Shown: piece by piece, positions 34,984-47,214 of the stretch | Numbering within the stretch: position 1 is the stretch's first letter | Layout: each line of letters starts with the position of its first letter | NCBI GenBank assembly: GCA_023078555.1 | Contig: CM041198.1 | Coordinates: forward strand, 11,847,874 to 11,911,873 | Origin: Ulva prolifera | Lineage: Eukaryota > Chlorophyta > Ulvophyceae > Ulvales > Ulvaceae | Length of the DNA stretch: 64,000 bases | Reading direction: 5' to 3' | Made by a program: the position numbers and the translations under genes | The notes under the pieces: generated by a model | What the model was told of the DNA's origin: nothing | What the model saw: the letters and a program-made list of their open reading frames with translations, nothing else | Database searches by the model: none

Positions 34984-36692
34984 TCCCCTCGTCCCGATAG
35001 CCGCATTCTATTTAAAACTTCCATGGAAATTCTCTAGGCTGAATAGTCCAGTATATACGGGCGCGTGAATTGATATGCGGTGGACGGAAGACGATTTGAT
35101 CACAGCGGCGCCAGGTCCGCAATATACCCTGCCATCTCGCACGTGCTAGTCACTTTCTAAAATATTCGTGTGCACATGCTAGTACAGCTGGACCTGATCG
35201 TTTCATCGTGCAAGGTCTGCGTCAAACGACGATACACGTGGCTTAGGCACAAAGCCACGCACGTCAAGTTGAAATGCATGGGCACCCTAGCTTCGTGGAA
35301 ATATTGCGCGCCCACAATTCCCGGCCGCAGGCTCTCTGGTGTCCATTACATCTGTTATATGCCTTCGTTGGCGGTACCTGGAGTGATCTGCGCCGAGAGG
35401 CGGACATGCTGGTCCGATAAACATGCACACAAGAGATGCTGCCTGCTTGCTCCAGCATGTCTCAACAAAGCTTCCAGCGCACAACTTTTAGTAGCCACGT
35501 GGCTCCCGTATATCGCTGCTAGCCAGTACAAAACATGCCGTTGCTGTGGCACCCAGGCTGAATGCACCAGACCGCATGTGCCTTTTCATGCTGCAGCCCC
35601 TTGCATCGGTCAGGTCTTCGTGCACCAAGCCACTGTGAAATGAAAGTAGGCCTTATCCATCTCCGGCCAGCCGTAGGGCTTTTCATGTCACACCAAGTAG
35701 GTAATCAGAATTGCTGAGGAGGAGGCCTCACGATTTGGCAATGCGTTCGTAATCGTGGAAATGGCGATACAGAAGCCCACTCGGCCTCTGTGGCAAATTT
35801 TTGGGCCATTAATGTAACCTTTTTCTCGAGATCTGAAGTGACTGATATACAAAGTAGATATTGAGAATTTTCTCTGGACATGGCTGTTGAGAGACGGTAC
35901 CATGGCATTTACAGAGCACCGTCCACATGGCAAGATGGGCATTGCCTCTAGAGGCATCGAGATACGTGCCTCTCCGACTTGAATCTTACAGCACTAGAAG
36001 TGACATGATGGGAGCCACGCTGAGGGGATGATACCGGGGTGCCCCGTCACCCTTCTGTGCCCGTGGGTGACGGAGGTGGACTCGCAAACCAAAAATCATA
36101 CGCGGCCCTTTGCAGCTAAAAGCGCTCATCGATTAGGACATGGACATGCGCATATTGTGTGGTTCCTGACCCTCGATCCACGCCGATGGACTGGGCATAC
36201 ACACTTATGTATGCATTTGGGGGCAGTCCTGAATTGATCTCAATCCCCGCCAGGTGTTCATCCACAGGCGTGGCCAGCAAATATCCAGTGGACATGCTTG
36301 CCTTTTCTGCTGTGAAGTCTGAGGAGACATGAACTCCTGTGGCAAAGCAGTGCAAGTCATGCAGGCGCGTTGCTGAGCGATTACGCGCGGCTACGCGCGG
36401 CAGCACACAATTGCACGCTTCGCGCGCCCGGCCGCGTCGTTGTTATGCCATCGAGAACGACATGGTGAGCAGATGCCGACCATCGCGCAGAAGTAGAAAG
36501 CAACTTGCGCCATAAGTACTTGAATGAGGTATATCATATCTCTGTCTCACTGCGATACCTGTTTGTACGCCTTTGGCCCTGTCATTTGCTATGGATGAAC
36601 ATGGCACGTTGTAATAGACGCCACTGTTTGTGTTGAGCGCACCAGAAATTGCTTCTAGTCAGTGTTCATGCTCCACATCTTGAATTGTTGAC
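34984..36692. other. Intergenic; no gene recognised
   Basis: 1.7 kb between the divergent ClpR and Borealin-like genes. It includes their promoters. Open frames are short, with no recognisable product. Confidence 0.5.
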
Positions 36693-37678
36693 ATGGGAAA
36701 GGGCAAGCAGCAGAAGAATGATCAACGCAGAAAGCACATAGAAAAAGCTGACGCTGAAGGTAACGCATCACATGGCACCGAACTTGTGAATTACGTCGGA
36801 AGTTGTGCACCACTATATGATATGCTACGATGCTGCAGCGCTGGGACGCTGCAACGAACTCGTGGACCGCATTCTCATGGAAGTGGAGAGCGCGTGCGAG
36901 CGGCACCAAGAAAGGGCGTGGTCCAGCTGCGAGCATTTAAAACAGGTCAGTCATTTTGTAATTTGAGCTTGGGCTGCGAGAGGGCTGCAATCCTTCCGTG
37001 GTCCCTGCGTTTGCCTCACATCCCGCAAAGATATGGGATGATGTCTCCAGGCTGACGCGCGCCTGATTGCAGTACCAAGATCTTCCGTACAAAGAGATGA
37101 TAGATGCAATCAATGCTCTCGTGACTCGTAAGGATCATTTACCCAAAGCCACACAGTCCCTGTTGGCAGAAATGAACTGCAAGAGGAAGCCAAACACACC
37201 AGCTGCCCCAAGGACTGTCCGCGCTGGAACCAGGCACAAGCAAATGGCACCTGCGCCCACACCAGCAGTTGCAGCACTTAACGATGTCGGATATAACGTG
37301 ACCTGCGTTCGGAACTTCCGAATGGAAGTGGACCTACCAGGTTGGTACCTCTGCTGCTCATAGTGTTCAGTGCATTGTTGTGGCGGACGTATCTAGGGGT
37401 CGCGTGTGGCGGGTCGTGTCTGCTCATGCTGTTCTGTTTGAGTACGCATCTGTGCAGTTCTGCATTCTATATCGGTGCCTGTGCTACATATGTCCTGATC
37501 AGTATCTATGAAAGAGAAAAGGAAGCCCGAATCTTGTGGACTTTTTTATGCCATTGCAGATGGGACAAAACGGACTTTGACAAATGCTGATTTCGCAACA
37601 ATGAACCCAGATGACATGAAGGGCACAAAGCTTGAGCAGCTTTTGGCAGAGGCGCTGCGGCTGAAGCAAAGCCATTGA
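36693..37678 (+). CDS. Small basic protein, possibly Borealin-like
   Basis: Four exons (36693-36759, 36839-36945, 37073-37340, 37560-37678) join in phase to 186 residues. The N-terminus is very basic (MGKGKQQKNDQRRKHIEK). A predicted amphipathic helix follows (LGRCNELVDRILMEVESACE, YKEMIDAINALV), then a Pro/Ala/Lys-rich linker. The C-terminal segment VRNFRMEVDLPDGTKRTL ... NPDDMKGTKLEQLLAEAL resembles the general pattern of the Borealin C-terminal domain (beta strands, then DG-R-L and a terminal helix). Borealin links Survivin and INCENP in the chromosomal passenger complex at centromeres. The resemblance is architectural, not strong identity, so the product is tentative. The gene model itself is solid. 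Confidence 0.6.
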
Positions 37679-38357
37679 TGCAGTCATTGGGATTGTACGT
37701 GTCATCACGGATTGCAAATTCGGGGCTTAAAGATTCCATTCACGTCTCCTGCTGTGGGACTGGTAGTATCCATGCAAGTTTGGGGTCCCACCGGTAGTGT
37801 TCGTTTGTATGCTGGGATGCAGGCCTGAAATTGGCCGAAGGTCACACCTGACTGTGGTGAACAATTCCATTCTGATCAGTTTCAAGCAGTTTACATGTGT
37901 AATTAACATAGTCCAACTGATTATCGCTCCTTCCTGTTGTCTGGAGTGGTGTACGCAATTTTTCATGCATGCTGCGCTGAAGGAGAGTGTGGGGCAATCA
38001 GTGGCAGGCATGTCAGATGCTCACCATTGTAGTTGCATCATGCACTAGCACGTCGAGGTTGTCACAAGGGTTTCGAACACGTCTCATTCACGATCAGTGT
38101 AGAAGCGCACGATAATTCACTTCTTCAGCACGTGCAAATTTCGAGCGATATTAGCGCCCATCGCTTCGCGGCGACGAATTGTGACAACTGTTGCTTGATT
38201 ACTGGTACACAATTCATTTGTCAGACATTTGTACATAAGATCAGTTCATGCTGTATTAGAAACGCTCTGAGCACAGAGTTTTGGAAGCTAGCGGCCCAGG
38301 CGACAAGCGGCTCATTGCTGCCCTTCGCGCAATTGGTCGCTGAAAGAGGTACCGATT
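37679..38357. other. Intergenic region
   Basis: 3' flank of the Borealin-like gene, with TGTAA at 37898, and the 5' flank of the carrier gene. No other gene is seen. Confidence 0.5.
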
Positions 38358-40170
38358 ATGTCAAGTGCGGCCGTTGAAGGGCTTTCCGGAGCTCTTGGTG
38401 CCAGCATATCGTTGCTTTTGACGTACCCGTTGCAGACGGTACGTCGCAGCGCAATCGATGGTCAGCGTGGGGAACAGCACCAGACGAGCGTCTCCGCAGA
38501 CGGAGATCATCGATCGCATCTGCATACGATTGAGCATCTCTGCGCGTACATCACATTGGTCATGATTGTTTGTTCTCATGTGGAGACAGAGTTGTACAGA
38601 TCAGCACGAGGCAGGCCACCAAACGCAAGAGCGAACAAGATGATGAGCAAAGAAAGGACTCATATTCGACGGTGGTGAGCTTGCATAGCTGAAAAATCTG
38701 TATGCCTTGATAGTGACACTACAAATTTGCATTCGTGCACAACTGATTCACATCAGTTGGCAGATGCATGTTGTGGAGAAGCCTCAGATGTGCCGACTTG
38801 ATCTATGTACGTCACGCGCACACAGTGTTCGTTGCATACAGAATGGACAGATTGGATCTTACTACTGGGGCATCCGCCCTGCCTTGGTGGGGACTGTGGC
38901 GAGCCAAGGTGCTCAGACCGACCTTGAATCTGCATGTACGAGGCAAGTTAGGGACGTGCTTGACTGATCAGCCAGCCATCCTGTAGGTCTATACTTCTAC
39001 TTCTATGCAACGCTCCGAAAGGCGGTCCAGGCATGCTTCCAGCTAGTGCACTCGTTGTCACAACTGCTCAGAATCATGGATTGCCCGTGCTCTGCTAATT
39101 CGCGGCCTTCTGGGTATGGCGCCGCGCCCAGGGGATGGTACCAGGTGCAGGAACGGAGCTCACAGGCTCGACAGGAGGGGCTGTCTGTGCCGCAGTCGCT
39201 GGCAGTCGCGAGCCTGGCCGGTTCCCTCAACGTCCTCGCGACCAACCCCATCTGGCTAGCTGTGACGCGCATGCAGACCGCCGCCGCCTCTCGCCACGGC
39301 CGCACCTCGTTCTTCCGCGAGGTCCAGACCCTGTACGACGAAGGCGGCATCCCTGCGCTCTGGAGGGTACAAAACTCTCCGCTGCCCCGGCACCTCTGCC
39401 TGCATGCCGCGCCCCTCTCGCCCAGGAGCGCCCGGCAGCTGGCCCTGACACCGTGCCGGCGCATGTAGGGCACGCTACCATCGCTCGTCATGGTCGTCAA
39501 CCCCACCATTCAGTACGCCCTGTACGAGCTGGGCACGAGGCTGTGGAGGCAGCGGCAGGCAAGGCTCAGCGCGCCGGCGGCCAAGCTGCACAGCCTGACC
39601 TCGCTCGAGATCTTTGCAGTTGCCAGCCTCGCCAAGCTCGGAGCCACCCTCCTGACGTACCCCCTGCTTGTCGTCAAGAACCGGACGCAGGTGCGCTCCG
39701 CCGTCCCACGCACTGCATCTTTGCTCACTCGCACCCTTCTCCCCTGTTGGCGATGACTGCGCGGCCCGCCCGCCACGGTCCATTGCTCGAGCAGCCTCTG
39801 CTGCCCGTGGTGCTGAGCACGTGTGTGCGAGCACGGCCGTGCGCGGCCGCCACATGGTGCATGCATGAGCACGCTGGGTCGCGGCGCAGCTCCGGGCGTG
39901 AACCGGCCACGGCGCATTGCACGTGCCTGTCATGCAGGCTTGGAGGTGTGAGGCTGTTGTGGGGTGCAGGCGGCACGGAAGGACGGCACGAACCGCTCCC
40001 GGGACTGTGTGGCCATCGTCCGGCAGGTGTGGCAGCAGCAAGGCTGCCTAGGATTCTTCCGGGGCATGCGCGCAAAGATCGTGCAGAGCGTTCTGGCCGC
40101 GGCGCTGATGTTTGTCCTCAAGGAGAGGCTCAATCAGATCACGTTGCGCGCTGTGAAGCGCCTGGCGTGA
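38358..40170 (+). CDS. Peroxisomal-type adenine nucleotide / NAD carrier (SLC25A17-like)
   Basis: Six exons (38358-38438, 38600-38674, 38842-38908, 38987-39366, 39469-39690, 39970-40170) join in phase to 341 residues of a mitochondrial-carrier-family protein. The three repeats show the P-x-[DE]-x-[KR]-type signatures in modified form: LLTYPLQTISTRQ, ATNPIWLAVTRMQ and LLTYPLLVVKNRTQ. Other landmarks are YWGIRPALVGTVASQG, YFYFYATLRKAVQ, NPTIQYALYELGTRL and GFFRGMRAKIVQSVLAAALMFVLKE. P-L-Q-T, N-P-I-W and P-L-L-V-V-K are characteristic of peroxisomal PMP34/PNC/PXN carriers, which exchange ATP, AMP, CoA or NAD. The segment after repeat half 1 is about 10 residues short, so an extra small exon between 38674 and 38842 is possible. 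Exon 4 may also contain an in-frame insert near 39,035-39,130. Confidence 0.87.
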
Positions 40171-43100
40171 TACGGCGGCGGCGGCGTCCGCGCTGCCATG
40201 TACATCGGTTTTGCTGCAGGCCCGGCCAGAGGCCGGCTGTGCCCATACGTCCCCTCCGAAGGGCTCCCCTGCTAGCACCACTGCCTTCAGAACACCAAGA
40301 CAGAGCATGGTAGGTATCATCTGCGTCCTGTCTGCCAGGGACCATATTGCAAGCTGACTCGGCGCGACACGAGTGCCCATGCAGAGAAGGCCTGGGCCGC
40401 CCCCGTGGCAGTGGTGTGGACACGCAGGGCTTCAGGGCTTCACTGCTACGTGTACGTGCAGTGCAGCTGTGATGGGGTTGTGAGGTGCTGCACGTATACC
40501 ATGCTGCCTACCTGTCAGACTGCATCCTTGTAAAGAAACCTGGGAAAGAGTCCAATGAGTCAAGGACGGCTTCGAGCGACCCCATGAGGCGCCCATGGGG
40601 CTCCATCCTTCGGGAGAGCATTGGTTCAGTTTTGCATGCACTTTGGGACACCTGGCCTCCTTGCACTGGAGCAGGGCATGGCTCTGTGGGTCCCGAGAGC
40701 TGGCTGTAGCGGACCTAATGTGGTCTACCCCTTCAGTGGCATGTGCGGGTCAAGATGCAATGATAAGGATGTTGCCAGTAACGCCAAGTTCACTGGACTG
40801 CACACGCACACAGGGCTCCTCTTGCTCCTGCACAGGCTCCTCCGAGTCCATATGCCTGCAGCTCTAGGTGGGGAGCATGGAGATGCGCAGTCGGCAAGGG
40901 CAAGCAGTGGCCAAGCCATTACATGCAACTGGTGGACTGCTGCAGAGCAGCTGCTATCCTGCCATGCTGCAGTAGCTACTGCAGCCATGTCCAGCAGCTG
41001 CTGCTTGAGAGCACCATTGCCATGCATGCACTGAGCTACCATTTGGGTGGTGTTCAGTGGCGGAGGTGCCTGCAGTTGTTCTGCCTGCAGTTGTTTTCCC
41101 GCTGTTGCTTGATCGTCCTCCTGTGCAGCCCCTGCAGTGCTACCTGCCTGTCCGAGTGTGTGTTTGTACCGCATGCAGCGTGCTCGCACAGCTGTATGAT
41201 GTTGCATGGATGTAGGAGCTGTCGCTGCATTGCCCAAGAGCGTGGGCAGTAATCTTTGGCAATTGTATGCATACAGACGGCACGGATATGCATGAGATCA
41301 CATATCTCGAGAGATGCGGGCCATGCATCCAGCCGCAGTACTTCAGCTAGGGCGCTCGCACGTTGCTCTGAGCACCCGCTATCGCGACCTGTGCTGTCAG
41401 CCGGCATCACGTCGTTGCTGGCTTGCTCGGGCCGTGAACTCTGCTGGCGATTTGGGGGTGGAGGCCGCTGCAACTCCAGGAGTTTGATGAGCTGCGCGTG
41501 CCATCATAGTGTAGGAACTTAAGGGTGGCTCATGTACTTTTCAAGCTTCCGATCCTTTCATCCCTACTTTGACGCACGACGCGGTAACGGTTGCGTGACT
41601 AACCCCCACGTTGCATGCAGGCTGGTCACCTGCGGCACCGAGGCACCGGTGACCTGCCTCGTGCCTCGCCGCGTGGCCCACATGCCAACTCCACCTCCCG
41701 CATCCCAGCCCGATCTCTTCTCTGACTGCTGCGTTACACGTAGCGTGCACCACAGCGCGCTGCGGCGGGCCATATGCATGAACCTTGTGCACTTCTGCCC
41801 TCAACGCTGCTTCATGCTCCATATGTACTAGTACAAGCCCCGCTGCCAAGTGCTCGAGCGTCCACGAGAGCTTGCAGATGCCGCTTTCCAGTCAGCCATG
41901 GCAAAACGTCGTTCCAGGGTGTCACAAGCAGCGCCGATGCCACGAGCGCTCTCGAGGCGTGAGGCCATGCTTTACGCGCGCTCAAGGTGGGTGACTGATG
42001 ACCGAAGCAATGGGGTCGACGTGTCTCAGCAAGACGACAGATCACAATACGCGTGTAACCTCGGTTCGTAGTGTCCAAGCATGCCCTCCTCCAGTAGCGC
42101 GCCACCGCAGAGGCTGCGCCCACGAAATGGAAATCCATGGTGTCCTGTGGGTATGGCTTCAACAGAGCACTCCATGACACGCAATTGCGCTCACATCCTG
42201 ATAGATCGCCAGGTGCATGCATAGAGACCATTAGAACGGATCATGCATATGCTAGCAGCTGCCCCAGTGCACACGCATCTGCGTGCTCAGATGGAATCAA
42301 CGAGATGAGACCCATGTCCGCCCTGACACCGCCGCGTGTTCTACGCATCTGCACTGCGATAGGCATCTGAGCACGTGTCCCGCCATGGTTGTCCGCCCAT
42401 CGCGTGCCTTCAGAATTTATGCATCTGCACACTCGAGCTGAGCTCTTTTTATGCATGGTCGGTATGATGGCGCGTGGCTGTTCCTCAGCTCGACGGCAGC
42501 ATCGCATGCATGACACGGTAGACGAGGATCATCGTTCGACTCAAAACACCTGAAGCCGTGCGTCGTGAGAGCAGGCTCGTTTGCATCGACTGGACAATGG
42601 TTGCGATGAGAGCTACGAAGGCGACAGCTCGGCAGCATGGCCCCTCATCAACTACACAAGGCAAGAACATGAATCGCCACTGAATGCATGCAACAAACAC
42701 ATGTCGACGTCCTTCCGCGTCCCAGCATTGCGATGATGTGGTAATTATCTGTCAACAGGCATGGCTTCCTTCACAAGGCAAGGATACACGCATCAATTGA
42801 TACTCTAATGGCTCGACAAGCAAAGTATGGCTGGTATGCTGCCTGTTGACATCGCTACCCGCAGCGCTCGATTTGGGTTCTCGCTGGACCATTGTTTGGT
42901 GGTCACACGGACACCACAGATTGCGTTGCCCTGCTCCACAACGAGTTCATCATTGCGAATCATGCGCTGTTATCGCGAGCTGGTCGCTGCCACGGCTGCC
43001 CGCTGAACGAGTCAGTCGCGTTCACCGCAACCTGCACCAGCGTCAGCCCCACGCCTTGCATGGGCACAGGGCCCCACGCCTACAGAGGAGCTCATCGTCG

Positions 43101-43269
43101 CTAATTGAGGCTATGTGGGCTTGATCCGCAGCACGCGATCATGGCGACGCGTGTAGCTCGTCGCCAGTTTAGCGACACCACAACGAAACAAGAAGGTGTA
43201 GCAGGTGCCGCCGTGGAGTGTTGACACAGTTCGGACAGCAGCCTTCTATCGAATATAGTGTGGCAGCTC
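40171..43269. other. Gene-poor interval; possible 5' exons of the next gene
   Basis: About 3.1 kb with no recognised protein. A stretch at 42,869-43,105 after a good CAG acceptor stays open and GC-rich and might be an upstream exon of the large disordered gene, but I could not join it. The remainder has only short open frames. Confidence 0.45.
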
Positions 43270-43582
43270 TGTCAGGGGGTACTGCGCTGCAGGTGGAACT
43301 CAAGATGGCTCAGAGAGCAATGTTGGTAGCAAAATTGAGACGACACCCGGCAGTTCCGACCGCAACGCAGCTCCCGACGGGTCCCTCTGCACAAAGGATC
43401 CTATAAATCTGTCGCAAGAAACCCTTGCACGGCTGCAGAGCCCGACAGCTGCTCGTGCAGTCCTTGATCCTGCCGCAAGCCTTGGCCAAGAAGGGAACGC
43501 AGGCCACGTCCCGAGCAGCAGCAAACCCGTAGCAGCCATAGTCGCAGGAGACATCAACACAGGGCCAGCAGACTCGGTAGCT

Positions 43583-46500
43583 GTGAGCTCCGTGCGGCCA
43601 GATTCAAATGGCGTTTCTGTCCCACAGCTCGCTGAAGCTGCCACATTGCCTCTAGTCAGGCCATCTGGGACTCTCCAGCTCCCCCAGTCCATTCTCCGCA
43701 GCCCGATGACCGCTCCGCAAGACAATGCGACTGCTAGCGCCGATCAGCAGGCAGCCGCGGCTCAAGCTTGGTATAATGCGGTGCTTGCTGCCGGCCACAC
43801 TCCAGATGCCCTCGCAACGGTCCTGTCATTCATCAACGCTGAGGCGGCTCGTGCCCCTCAAACAGCGGGCCAGCCTCTACAATCAGCCTCAGCATCAGCT
43901 CCTGCTGCTGTGCGGCCGCCGCCATCCGACGCACTCGTCAGCATGGCAGCCAACCCACTTAGCCCCTCGCTCAAGCACCTGCTGCAGGCGGGCGCCATTA
44001 AGCCGGAGGCCCCCCCGACCTCCCAGAAACACCTCTTCAGCCAGCCGCAGCAAGTGACCACAGGTGACATGCACGCGCACCTACACTCGAGCATTCGTGC
44101 GCAAGTTAGCCCCCTGCCAGACATGCCGCAGCCTGCAGGTGCCAAGGCGGCGCCCTCCGCACGCTCAGGCCCCACGCCGCCGCCGTGGCCGCAGCCAGCC
44201 GATGTCGCACAGCCCAGCAGCCAGCTCCCGCAGCAGGGCTCTGCCAAGTCTGGGTCTGAGGTGCTGAAACGCACCTTTGAGGCGCGCCCAGAGTCCCCCC
44301 CGAGCAAGCGCCTGCGCTTCCAGGGTGGCATCGCAGAGCTGCAGCTGGAGCTCTCCCGCCGCGCCCTGGAGGGCGGCACACCCGGCGCCCTGGCCCAAGA
44401 GGCGTTCCCAGTTGCCTCCGCCACGGACGCGCGCTCACGGCGGCCCCGCTCCCACGACCTGCAAGCCAAGGACCTCACAGACATGGTACGCCGCGACAAC
44501 GCGCCTGCGCCGCGCCCGGAGAGCACCTTCCTGAAGCACCTCATGGACAGCATCCCCCGCAACAGCGGAGCCGCCACGGCCGGAGGCGATACAGCGCCCG
44601 CGTGGCCGCTGCAGCCCGCTGAGCGCAGCCGCTCAGGCCTCTCGCAGCTGCTACATCAGGCGGCCGCGCCTGTGCCGGCGCCGGCGTCAGCCGCGCCTGC
44701 GCCCGGCCTCTCCGCCACGCAGCTCCTCCAGAAGAGCCTCATCTCAGAGCTCACCGGACAGGCGCCCCGGCGGCTGCTGGACCAGCTCGACCCGGCCACG
44801 CTCGGCCTGATCCTCGCAACAGGCGGCGCCCCGGCGGCCTCCGGCCACACGCCCGCGCCAGCCGCCCCGCTGCCAGTGTCGGTGCCGACTGACCCGCTGG
44901 CCTCGCAGGCGCTGCATCTGCTGCAGCGTGCGCAGCCGCCAGAGCCGGCGCAGCCGGCGCCGGTGTCGCGGACTGCTGCCGCGGAGGCGCCGCTGAGCCC
45001 CCAGGCCGCCGAGCAGCTGTACATGCGGCTGGAGAAAGTGCTCGGCGCCCCGGCCGCGGCGACGCTGATTTCCTTCCACAACCAGAAGGCCCCCGCGCAG
45101 CAGGTGCAGCCGCTGCAGGCCCCGGCGATGAGCTCGCAGCCGCAGCTGCTGGACATGCTGCAGGCGTTCATCACACCTGGCGGCGCGCTGCCGCCGCTGC
45201 ACATGCGGCGGGATCAGATAGCGGCCAACAAGCTGGAGCCCGGCCTCGACAGCCTCGCCGCCGCGTCCATCGCGTCGCGGCCACCGCTCTCCGTGACGCT
45301 CCCGGCGCCCTCCCTTGCGCCGCGGCCAGCTCCGGCACCGCAGCCGGTGTCCTTTGCCACGGCGCCGCAGCTGTCACGCCGCAAGCAGTCCCCCATGCTG
45401 AGCTTGTCGGGTGATCGCTCTGCGGGGCTGCGCGCGCCGCGCGTAGACGCCGCAGGGCTGCCGCACTTTGGCGCGCCGCAGCTGCTCACCTCGAGCGACC
45501 TCGCCAAGCCTGTCGCAGCACCCCAGCTTGCGCTGGGCGCTGTGGACCTGCGCAGCGGCCCCGCCGCAACCCTCGCGACGCCGCTGCCGCCGCCGGCCCC
45601 TGCTTCCGCATCGACCCCCGTGCGGCAGCCCCCGGCCGCCGCGGTGGACACCTCCGTGTCCTCAGTGTCCATCATAGACGCACTGACCGGCAACGGGGCG
45701 ATGTCGCCTCAGATGCGGCAGCGCACGCTGGCGGCCATCGGGCAGTACATTTCGGACCAGGGCCAGGCCGCCGCGGAGCGTGGCAGCGGCGCTGCCAGCA
45801 TGTCCGCACCCGAAGCGGTAGGCAGCGCGGCCGCCCCGACACGCGCCCCTCCCCCGGACTCCGGCAACCCCTCAGCCACCCCCCCATCAGACACAGTGGC
45901 TGCGTCGCCAGCTGGTGCAGCCTCCGCCTCAAAACCGGTACGGCCACCCGCCCATGTCTGCAGCGACGCCCGCGCCACGCAACCCGCCCATATCTGTTCC
46001 ATACGCCGTGCTTTCCACAGCCTTCTGTATCGCCTCTCGCGGAGCCCGTCGCCAGCTGCTCTCGCTGGTTGCTGTGGTAGTGAATGCGTGTGCGATTGGA
46101 TGGCATGCCGGTCAACAGAGCTGTGCGCGTGCAGGCGCTGTCCATGACAGAGGATGAGCTGCAAGCTGCAGAGCTGCTGATGGCCCTCAGTGGGGCAGCG
46201 GCACCCGCCGCGTCCCCTCACGGCACAGGGCTCCCAGCGGCCAAGGTCGAGCCGCCGCCGAGCCCTCCGCCACCGGCGTCCACCCAGCCCCGGCCCGCCG
46301 CTGCGCCTGCAGCGGCTTCGCTAACGCCCGACGTGCTGCCGGGCTCTGGGGTGGCTCCGTCCCCGGGCCAGTGCCTAGGGGAGCTGGGGTCACCGGCTGC
46401 AGAGGTGCTGCGGCAGCAGATGATGTCCATGCTAGGCATGGCAGAGCCACCGATCCCGCCGTCTCCGTCCAATCAGGGTGGCGCAAAGCAGCCCCGGGCA

Positions 46501-46713
46501 GCGGTGGCGGACGGCACGTCAGCTGGCGCCGTCGCGATGGCCTTGCGGCCGGCCGCGGCACCGCCGACGTCGGGAGCGGGAGCACCCGCCGACGCCGCAG
46601 CGGCAGGCGCGGCGGTGGGCCCTGCGGAGGCTGCAGATCTGTTGTCTGCGTATCAGGTGGACAGCTGGCGGGTCGATGGCCGTCACCGTGGCGCGCCCGG
46701 ACCAGGCCGCTAG
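43583..46713 (+). CDS. Large Ala/Pro/Gln-rich disordered protein with LxxLL-like motifs
   Basis: Two exons are clear: from at least 43583 to 45937, and 46135-46713 (stop), joined in phase 0 by a GT-AG intron, for at least 977 residues. The frame remains open upstream to about 43270 without an ATG, so an upstream exon probably supplies the start. Long Ala/Pro/Gln/Ser-rich disorder is punctuated by short helical segments: WYNAVLAAGHTPDALATVL, SLKHLLQAG, TFLKHLMDS, GLSQLLHQ, QLLDMLQAF, YMRLEKVLGAPAAATLISF, SIIDALTGNGAMSPQMRQ and DELQAAELLMALSG. Basic clusters PPSKRLRF and RRPRSHDLQ could be nuclear signals. The family is not recognised. The composition suggests a transcriptional coregulator, which is inference only. 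Confidence 0.75.
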
Positions 46714-47214
46714 CTCGGCCGGGCGTGTACATTAGACTCATGCGTGGCCTCGTGGGAGGCTGTTTCGGGCCTCAAAAACCGGGAACCCATGTGTGAGAGT
46801 GTGCGTGTGTATTTGTGTGTATGGGGGTATTTCCGAGTGTGTGTCAAAAAGCACCAGCCAGTGTTGTGAGGCGACCTGAGATTGGTGGCAGTGCTGGCGG
46901 CACTGCAGGCTCTCAAGAGTGCAGGAAAAGGCCGTGAATAGGCGGATCTCGCTGGCATTCTTTTCTTTGCATGGGGTTGGAGCCGCGTTTTGTTGTTTTC
47001 AAGACTCTGCAGAGCTCTGGCTAGGTGTACTGCAATGGCCGGGCCTCGTGGTCCGAGCCAACCCGACCGCAGTGCATTGTGGACCGGATGCTGTATCAAG
47101 ACGAGCCGTAGCATTACTCGGTGTAGAGGTTCGCTTCTGGCCTGATGTGTTTGGTATCGGCTCAGCATTATGAGGGACAACAGAAACAATTGGAGGGTTA
47201 GAGACATGTCTACG
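46714..47214. other. Convergent intergenic region
   Basis: 3' flanks of two convergent genes. Includes a short GT-rich stretch at about 46,800-46,850. No gene is seen. Confidence 0.5.
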
